Origin: Spirosoma fluviale
GTDB taxonomy: Bacteria; Bacteroidota; Bacteroidia; Cytophagales; Cyclobacteriaceae
NCBI GenBank assembly: GCA_945868725.1
Contig: CAMBMU010000002.1
Span: forward strand, 1-64,000
Direction of reading: 5' to 3'
DNA length: 64,000 nucleotides
Below, one piece after another: positions 59,431 through 64,000 of this stretch. The notes under the pieces were generated by a model that saw only the letters and a program-made list of their open reading frames with translations, was not told the DNA's origin and searched no databases. The translations under genes were made by a program, and so were the position numbers. Within the stretch, counting starts at the first letter, position 1. Every line of letters begins with the position of its first letter.

Positions 59431-59538
59431 CTGGGTTGATTCACAAATTCAGCCAATCAGCAGTTCCGGAAAATTGATTTTAAAGTCAGTTTTCCACTTT
59501 AGCCAAAACCAATAAATCCAAGCTATCCCTACCCATAC

Positions 59539-60246
59539 ATGAAATACAAACGCATTCTGCTCAAGCTCAGTGGAGAATCTCTAATGGGCGAAAAAAAATA
59601 CGGCATTGATTCATCAATCTTACAGCAATACGCGGAAGAAATTAAAAAAGTAAAGGACATGGGCGTGGAAATCGCCATTGTCATTGGAGGAGGTAATATT
59701 TTTAGAGGCGTACAAGCTGAAAAGTCTGGCATCGATCGAGTTCAAGGCGACTACATGGGCATGCTCGCAACACTTATTAATGCGATGGCGCTTCAAAGTG
59801 CATTGGAACAGATTGGACTCTTTACCCGATTGATGTCTGGAATCAAAATTGAAAGCGTTTGTGAACCATTTATCCGTAGAAGAGCAATTCGTCACCTTGA
59901 AAAAGGCAGAATTGTGATTTTCGGTGCAGGGATCGGCAACCCTTATTTCACTACGGACTCTACCGCTGCACTGAGAGCCATTGAAATTGAATCCGATGTG
60001 GTGCTGAAAGGAACACGTGTGGACGGAGTCTATACCGCGGATCCAGAAAAGGATGCCACCGCCACAAAATACCAAAACATCACCTTCACAGAGGTTTACA
60101 AGAAAAACCTCAATGTCATGGACATGACTGCTTTTACACTTTGCCAAGAAAATAACCTCCCCATCATCGTGTTTGACATGAATAAGTCTGAGAACCTAGT
60201 CAAACTGGTACAGGGAGAACAAATAGGAACGCTGATTACTGTATAA
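59539..60246 (+). CDS. pyrH: Uridylate (UMP) kinase
   Basis: 235 aa, bacterial amino-acid-kinase-fold UMP kinase. It starts [20 protein letters not shown], with GGGNIFRG and the signature [20 protein letters not shown] (here [15 protein letters not shown]). It makes UDP for RNA and lipid-linked sugars. It lies 14 bp before frr, the conserved pyrH-frr pair. Confidence 0.97.
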   Translation: MKYKRILLKLSGESLMGEKKYGIDSSILQQYAEEIKKVKDMGVEIAIVIGGGNIFRGVQAEKSGIDRVQGDYMGMLATLINAMALQSALEQIGLFTRLMSGIKIESVCEPFIRRRAIRHLEKGRIVIFGAGIGNPYFTTDSTAALRAIEIESDVVLKGTRVDGVYTADPEKDATATKYQNITFTEVYKKNLNVMDMTAFTLCQENNLPIIVFDMNKSENLVKLVQGEQIGTLITV

Positions 60247-60260
60247 ACCGAACCAGACTC

Positions 60261-60821
60261 ATGGAAGAAATCGAATTGTATTTGGACGAAGCCAAGGAAT
60301 TGATGCAAAAAGCTATTGACCATACGGCTTCAGAATTAGTAAAAATCAGGGCAGGCAAGGCCATGCCCAACTTATTAGATGGGGTTTTTGTGATGTATTA
60401 TGGCTCTCCCACACCCTTATCCCAGGTATCTTCTGTTACTACACCTGATGCAAGAACCCTTGCCATCAAACCTTTTGAGCGAAATCTCATCTCCGAAATT
60501 GAAAAGGCCATCATCAATGCTAGCTTGGGTCTGGCCCCTCAAAACAATGGAGAAATCATCATCCTGACCATTCCCGCATTGACGGAAGAGAGAAGAATTA
60601 ACCTGGTTAAAAGCGCAAAGTCAGAGTGTGAAACAGGAAAAATATCCATTCGCTCCGTGAGGAAAGAAACCAATGAATCCTTACGCAAACTTCAAAAAGA
60701 GGGTGCCTCAGAGGACGAAATCAAACATGCAGAAGAACAGGTTCAAAAATTTACAGATACCTACTCTGCAAAAATAGATGAACTATTCTCTAAAAAAGAG
60801 GTAGACATCATGAAGGTTTAA
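60261..60821 (+). CDS. frr: Ribosome recycling factor
   Basis: 186 aa. It splits post-termination ribosomes with EF-G. It has the conserved helix ELVKIRAGKAMPNLLDGVFV and the C-terminal SVRKETNESLRKLQKEGASEDE. It is the second gene of the pyrH unit and is followed by a strong terminator. Confidence 0.97.
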   Translation: MEEIELYLDEAKELMQKAIDHTASELVKIRAGKAMPNLLDGVFVMYYGSPTPLSQVSSVTTPDARTLAIKPFERNLISEIEKAIINASLGLAPQNNGEIIILTIPALTEERRINLVKSAKSECETGKISIRSVRKETNESLRKLQKEGASEDEIKHAEEQVQKFTDTYSAKIDELFSKKEVDIMKV

Positions 60822-60830
60822 CTCCTATCA

Positions 60831-60860
60831 AAGTCCCGAGCACTTCGGGACTTTTTTTTT
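60831..60860 (+). terminator. Intrinsic terminator after frr
   Basis: AAGTCCCGA pairs with TCGGGACTT over a 5-nt loop, and nine T follow. The A-rich left flank is short, so it acts mainly on the plus strand, close to the end of the convergent flavoprotein gene. Confidence 0.9.
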
Positions 60861-60867
60861 GCCTTGC

Positions 60868-61431
60868 TTAGGGTACCAACCAGTTTCCTTGCCAACCAGA
60901 AGTCAGCTCAAACTGTATCCGTAAATGGCCTTCCTTTCCCAATTGAAGTACTTCTATCGAAAGAGGACTAAATTTCAATACGGAAAAATATGCATTATCC
61001 TCCTGTGCCTCCCATCCCAACTCAGGCTTTTCAATCCGCGTACCTGGAACAAGCCCACTTTTGTACTCCGATTGCCTTTTCTCGGAAATGCGCTTCCAAT
61101 GTTCCTGAGCAAGTTCATCATCTATATGAAGGGTAACAAGAGCCTTGACCCGTACTTGCACTTGCTTTTTTGGATGGTAGAAAAGCAAACTCACTCGAGG
61201 GATTTTCAGTAAATCCTGAACTTTGGCAGTTCGATAGTCTGTATACACTAAAAATTCTACGCTTGAACTGAGCTCCCGCAACACTACCGTTCGCACCTGT
61301 GGAAAATTGGTCCCAGCAGTCGCTAAAGTTAGGAAGCGAAAAGGGTGCTTTGGATCCAAGGCACCACGGCGCAACTCGTGGAGTACAGTCTGCCAAATTT
61401 GACTAGGAGCATCCGAAGAAGTAAGGAGCAT
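60868..61431 (-). CDS. Pyridoxamine 5'-phosphate oxidase-family flavoprotein
   Basis: 187 aa. A split-barrel FMN-binding fold: PFRFLTLATAGTNFPQVRTV, then RTVVLRE and FLVYTDYRTAKVQDLLKIPR, followed by VSLLFYHPKKQVQVRVKALV, all typical of PNPOx-like proteins of the Alr4036 type. True PdxH is longer (about 210 aa) and ends in a conserved RLxP motif with a dedicated C-terminal dimerisation segment; this one ends GNWLVP, so I do not call it pdxH. It may oxidise pyridoxal-related or other small substrates using FMN. It is a single gene, convergent with frr. Confidence 0.8.
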   Translation of the reverse strand: MLLTSSDAPSQIWQTVLHELRRGALDPKHPFRFLTLATAGTNFPQVRTVVLRELSSSVEFLVYTDYRTAKVQDLLKIPRVSLLFYHPKKQVQVRVKALVTLHIDDELAQEHWKRISEKRQSEYKSGLVPGTRIEKPELGWEAQEDNAYFSVLKFSPLSIEVLQLGKEGHLRIQFELTSGWQGNWLVP

Positions 61432-61489
61432 TGGTATGGGTTTTTAGTAGAAACAGAACTAAGGGAATAGAGTTCAAAAAGGAGGTGAT

Positions 61490-61547
61490 TGACGGAATTT
61501 AGCTAAATTGCGTCAGTCAAGTGACGGTATTTAGCTAAATTCCGTCA
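61490..61547. repeat. Two tandem 26-bp palindromes before the DUF4143 gene
   Basis: Copy 1 (61490-61515) and copy 2 (61522-61547) each have TGACG arms around the core ATTTAGCTAAAT and are separated by 6 bases. In copy 1 the inner 14 bp AATTTAGCTAAATT is a perfect palindrome with one G/G mismatch outside it; copy 2 has a single mismatch overall. The two copies differ at only two positions. They end 68 bp before the DUF4143 ATG, so they may form an operator; a short mobile palindromic repeat is the alternative. Confidence 0.85.
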
Positions 61548-61615
61548 GTTTAGTTTTATTATCTTAAATTTATTGTCCAAATTCGTGTCGGTTTTCCCTA
61601 GTAATCCTTTACCAA

Positions 61616-62758
61616 ATGGTAATTTATCCAAGAAGCATCCAATCTATTTTTGAAAAGAACCTTCGGCCAAACAAGGTGCTGATGCTTATTGGCCCAAGAA
61701 GGGTTGGGAAAACTACATTTATTCGGAATTACTTGAAAGCTTTTAAGGCTGAAGAAATTCTCAAATTAAATGGGGAAGATGTACTGGATGCTGCACTAAT
61801 TCAAGAACGGTCAGTGGCGAATTATTCTCGATTGCTCGAAGGAAAGAAACTTCTGGTAATTGATGAAGCCCAACACATACCAAATATTGGAATGATTCTC
61901 AAGTTGATTGTAGACACGATTGAAGGAATCCGTGTGATTGCATCTGGTTCTTCGGCATTTGATCTGCATCAGCAAGCCGGCGAGCCCCTAGTTGGAAGAA
62001 TGAGCACCTTAAATCTATTCCCTCTGGGGCAATTGGAGTTTTCTAAAGTTGAAGATTTCAAAACAACCCAAGAGAACAGAGAAGAACGATTGATTTTTGG
62101 AGGATATCCAGAACTGAGCCAGTATTCTGAATGGAAGGATAAGGAAGCCTACCTGTATCAACTCATGAATGACTACTTATTGAAGGATATTCTAAAAGTG
62201 GATGGGGTCAGAAACTCGCACAAACTCTACTCTTTACTGCGATTGATAGCCTTTCAAATTGGAAAAGAAGTGTCACTCGAAGAGTTAGGCAGGCAGCTGG
62301 GAATGTCTAAAAACACGGTAGAACGCTACCTAGACATGCTTTCCAAAGTATTTGTGGTCTATCGAATAAGTGGATTCAACAGAAATCTCCGTAAAGAAAT
62401 TGTCAAAAATAACCGATGGTATTTCTATGATAACGGGGTTAGAAATGCCTTAATCCAAAATTTTAACAAGTTGAACCTCCGGGCAGATGTTGGCGAACTA
62501 TGGGAAAATTATTTAGCAGCGGAGCGAATCAAATTTCAAAATTACACGCAGCTCCATTGCACAAATTATTTCTGGCGCACCTATGATCAACAGGAACTTG
62601 ATTGGGTGGAAACGGAAGGAGACACTATCCGTAGCTATGAATTCAAATACAACTTGAATAAGTCTCCAAAAGCCCCAATAGGATGGAAAAATGCCTATCC
62701 AGAGGCAAGTTTTGACGTAATCCATTCAGGCAATTACCTCGAGTGGATAGGAGGATAA
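61616..62758 (+). CDS. AAA-type ATPase with DUF4143 C-terminal domain
   Basis: 380 aa. Walker A is GPRRVGKT at residues 26-33 and Walker B is LLVIDEAQ at 79-86. Residues about 220-242 (LEELGRQLGMSKNTVERYLD) look like a winged helix. The C-terminal region carries ELDWVETEGDTIRSYEFKYN, a D...ExK pattern like the PD-(D/E)xK fold that DUF4143 proteins share. Such AAA_14/DUF4143 proteins are common, patchily distributed and poorly understood; no cellular role is firmly known. It stands alone between two palindromes upstream and a bidirectional terminator downstream. It is the most accessory-looking gene here. Confidence 0.9.
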   Translation: MVIYPRSIQSIFEKNLRPNKVLMLIGPRRVGKTTFIRNYLKAFKAEEILKLNGEDVLDAALIQERSVANYSRLLEGKKLLVIDEAQHIPNIGMILKLIVDTIEGIRVIASGSSAFDLHQQAGEPLVGRMSTLNLFPLGQLEFSKVEDFKTTQENREERLIFGGYPELSQYSEWKDKEAYLYQLMNDYLLKDILKVDGVRNSHKLYSLLRLIAFQIGKEVSLEELGRQLGMSKNTVERYLDMLSKVFVVYRISGFNRNLRKEIVKNNRWYFYDNGVRNALIQNFNKLNLRADVGELWENYLAAERIKFQNYTQLHCTNYFWRTYDQQELDWVETEGDTIRSYEFKYNLNKSPKAPIGWKNAYPEASFDVIHSGNYLEWIGG

Positions 62759-62763
62759 AAAAT

Positions 62764-62799
62764 GAGGCCCTGCAAATTGCGCGCGGGGCCTCTTTTTTT
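62764..62799. terminator. Bidirectional terminator between the DUF4143 gene and clpB
   Basis: GAGGCCC pairs with GGGCCTC over a 15-nt loop that itself holds a GCAAATTGC pair. T-runs lie on both sides (seven T on the plus strand; TTTTTT on the minus strand after ATGAGG-type flank), so it can end both convergent genes. Confidence 0.85.
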
Positions 62800-62813
62800 A
62801 TCCATTCAAGAAT

Positions 62814-64000
62814 TTAATACAGGCCCACTTCAGCACCTAGGTTCTTGAAATACACCTGCTTTTCGGCATCCAAATCCACAAGTACCGTCGCGTCATTTTT
62901 AATGTAACCTGCCAGTATCTGCTTGGACAGCTCGTTCAAAATCAAGCGCTGCATGGTTCGCTTGAGTGGCCTTGCTCCAAAATTGGCGTCAAAACCTACC
63001 TCTCCCAAGTAATCCAGCACCTCTGTCGTAGCCTCAATTTCAATATTCGAATCCGACAATCGCTTTTGAATCTCCCGCCACTGGATGTCTACAATCTTGC
63101 GGATCACCTGCTTGTTGAGTGGCTCAAAGAGGATCGTCTCGTCGATTCGGTTGAGAAACTCTGGGCGAACAGTCTGCTTAAGCAAGTCGAAAACTTCTGC
63201 TTTGGTCTTTTCGAGCACCTCCTCCTTATTCCAATCCTCCATTTCTGCAAAGCGCTCCTGAATCAAGTGCGAACCAATGTTGGTGGTTAATATGATGATC
63301 GTGTTCTTAAAGTTGGCCAAACGACCCTTATTGTCGGTAAGCCGTCCATCATCGAGCACCTGAAGCAGAATATTAAACACATCCGGGTGGGCCTTTTCGA
63401 TTTCATCTAGAAGGATTACGGAATAGGGTTTTCTTCGGACCGCCTCAGTCAATTGTCCGCCTTCCTCATAGCCCACATAGCCTGGAGGAGCTCCCACCAG
63501 CCTACTTACTGCATGTCGTTCTTGGTATTCCGACATGTCAATGCGAACCATGGCATTCTCATCATTGAATAGGTATTCGGCTAATGCTTTAGCAAGCTCG
63601 GTCTTACCTACCCCGGTGGTTCCCATGAAAATAAAACTTCCTATAGGTCGTCTTGGGTCCTGCAATCCTGCCCTACTTCTACGCACGGCATCGGAAAGTG
63701 CTACAATCGCTTCCTGCTGTCCTGCTACCCGTCGACCCAACTCATCTTCCAAGTGGAGCAATTTTTCCCGTTCGGATTGAATCATTTTGATCAAAGGGAT
63801 ACCTGTCCACTTGGACACCACCGCAGCAATATCTTCTTGGTCTACCTCCTCCTTGAGTAGCGGGGAGCCTGCTTGCATCTCGGCCAACTGAGTTTTGAAG
63901 CCTTCCAGCAACTTCTCTGCCTCCACATTTTTTCCGTATCGGATCTCGGCCACCTTGCCAAAGTCACCTGCTCGCTCCGCTTGTTCAGCTTCGATTTTTA
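62814..64000 (-). CDS. clpB: ATP-dependent chaperone ClpB, C-terminal part (cut by window edge)
   Basis: The track gives 379 aa from an internal Met at 63953, but the frame stays open to the window edge ([20 protein letters not shown] before that Met), so about 395 codons of a longer gene are present. The end of the middle coiled coil is followed by [20 protein letters not shown], then the second AAA+ domain: Walker A GTTGVGKT, pore loop [13 protein letters not shown], Walker [13 protein letters not shown] and the Arg-finger region [10 protein letters not shown]. ClpB works with DnaK to pull proteins from aggregates. It is the disaggregase and not ClpA/X, because no ClpP-binding loop (IGF/L) is seen. 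Its promoter lies outside the window. Confidence 0.95.
   Translation of the reverse strand, partial: KIEAEQAERAGDFGKVAEIRYGKNVEAEKLLEGFKTQLAEMQAGSPLLKEEVDQEDIAAVVSKWTGIPLIKMIQSEREKLLHLEDELGRRVAGQQEAIVALSDAVRRSRAGLQDPRRPIGSFIFMGTTGVGKTELAKALAEYLFNDENAMVRIDMSEYQERHAVSRLVGAPPGYVGYEEGGQLTEAVRRKPYSVILLDEIEKAHPDVFNILLQVLDDGRLTDNKGRLANFKNTIIILTTNIGSHLIQERFAEMEDWNKEEVLEKTKAEVFDLLKQTVRPEFLNRIDETILFEPLNKQVIRKIVDIQWREIQKRLSDSNIEIEATTEVLDYLGEVGFDANFGARPLKRTMQRLILNELSKQILAGYIKNDATVLVDLDAEKQVYFKNLGAEVGLY

Noticed and set aside
61481-61505. Tiny ORF (TTG, five codons) behind the GGAGGTGAT sequence
   Set aside because: The start is only three bases from the purine run and the frame stops at once inside the palindrome.

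Overview
The window reads as chromosomal DNA of a Bacteroidota bacterium of the order Cytophagales, closest in flavour to Algoriphagus/Cyclobacteriaceae. This is inferred from protein wording and gene order, not from a database search. The signs are a type IX secretion (T9SS) sorting-domain protein and a PorD/DUF4835 protein, a SusC-like TonB receptor paired with DUF4249, the order rplQ-carA-eno, the order tRNA-Tyr/Gly/Thr-tufA-tRNA-Trp-secE, and five promoters fitting the Bacteroidota consensus TTTG-N19-TAnnTTTG with exactly 19 bp between the boxes. Almost the whole window is housekeeping. I see no rRNA, IS element, phage, integrase or CRISPR array.

Layout. 1-5.5 kb (minus): the 5' end of fabI, then an operon read bamD > rpoZ > coaBC > porD > recN. 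5.5-8 kb (minus): a T9SS cargo protein and an OstA/LptA-like protein. 8-13.7 kb (plus): tilS with a cNMP-binding protein, mdh with a strong terminator, and a large anchored envelope protein of unknown function that starts at TTG. 13.8-20 kb (minus): a four-gene envelope operon (232-aa secreted protein, TonB receptor, DUF4249 lipoprotein, MG2-like secreted protein). 20-21.9 kb: a Tat-signal TIM-barrel isomerase-like protein (plus), then a small beta-barrel protein and an FtsB-like protein (minus). 22-24.4 kb (minus): carA-eno.

24.5-38.9 kb (minus) is the S10-spc-alpha ribosomal supercluster running from rplC to rplQ, with secY, map, infA and rpoA inside it. It includes rpmD and rpmJ, which are missing from the ORF track, and a possible unannotated 24-aa gene between infA and rpmJ. 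39-42.5 kb is the str operon (rpsL-rpsG-fusA-rpsJ). It is cut off from rplC by an intrinsic terminator, and rplC has its own consensus promoter. 42.6-56 kb holds a DUF3467 gene, rpoC, rpoB, rplL, rplJ, rplA, rplK, nusG, secE, tRNA-Trp, tufA, tRNA-Thr, tRNA-Gly and tRNA-Tyr. Together these units supply ribosomes, RNA polymerase, elongation factors and the Sec channel.

56-64 kb: an M1 aminopeptidase lipoprotein (minus), a biotin-carrier protein (plus), pyrH-frr (plus), a PNPOx-like flavoprotein (minus), a DUF4143 ATPase (plus) and the C-terminal part of clpB (minus, runs off the window). The stretch before the DUF4143 gene is the most accessory-looking part. It has two tandem 26-bp palindromes directly preceded by a 12-nt perfect complement of the 16S rRNA 3' tail.

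Several track starts were moved: rplC, rpoC, DUF4249, the MG2-like protein and the 232-aa protein all begin later than the track says, and clpB extends to the window edge. No stretch longer than 300 bases lacks a gene; the longest protein-free interval (55.65-56.18 kb) holds three tRNAs.
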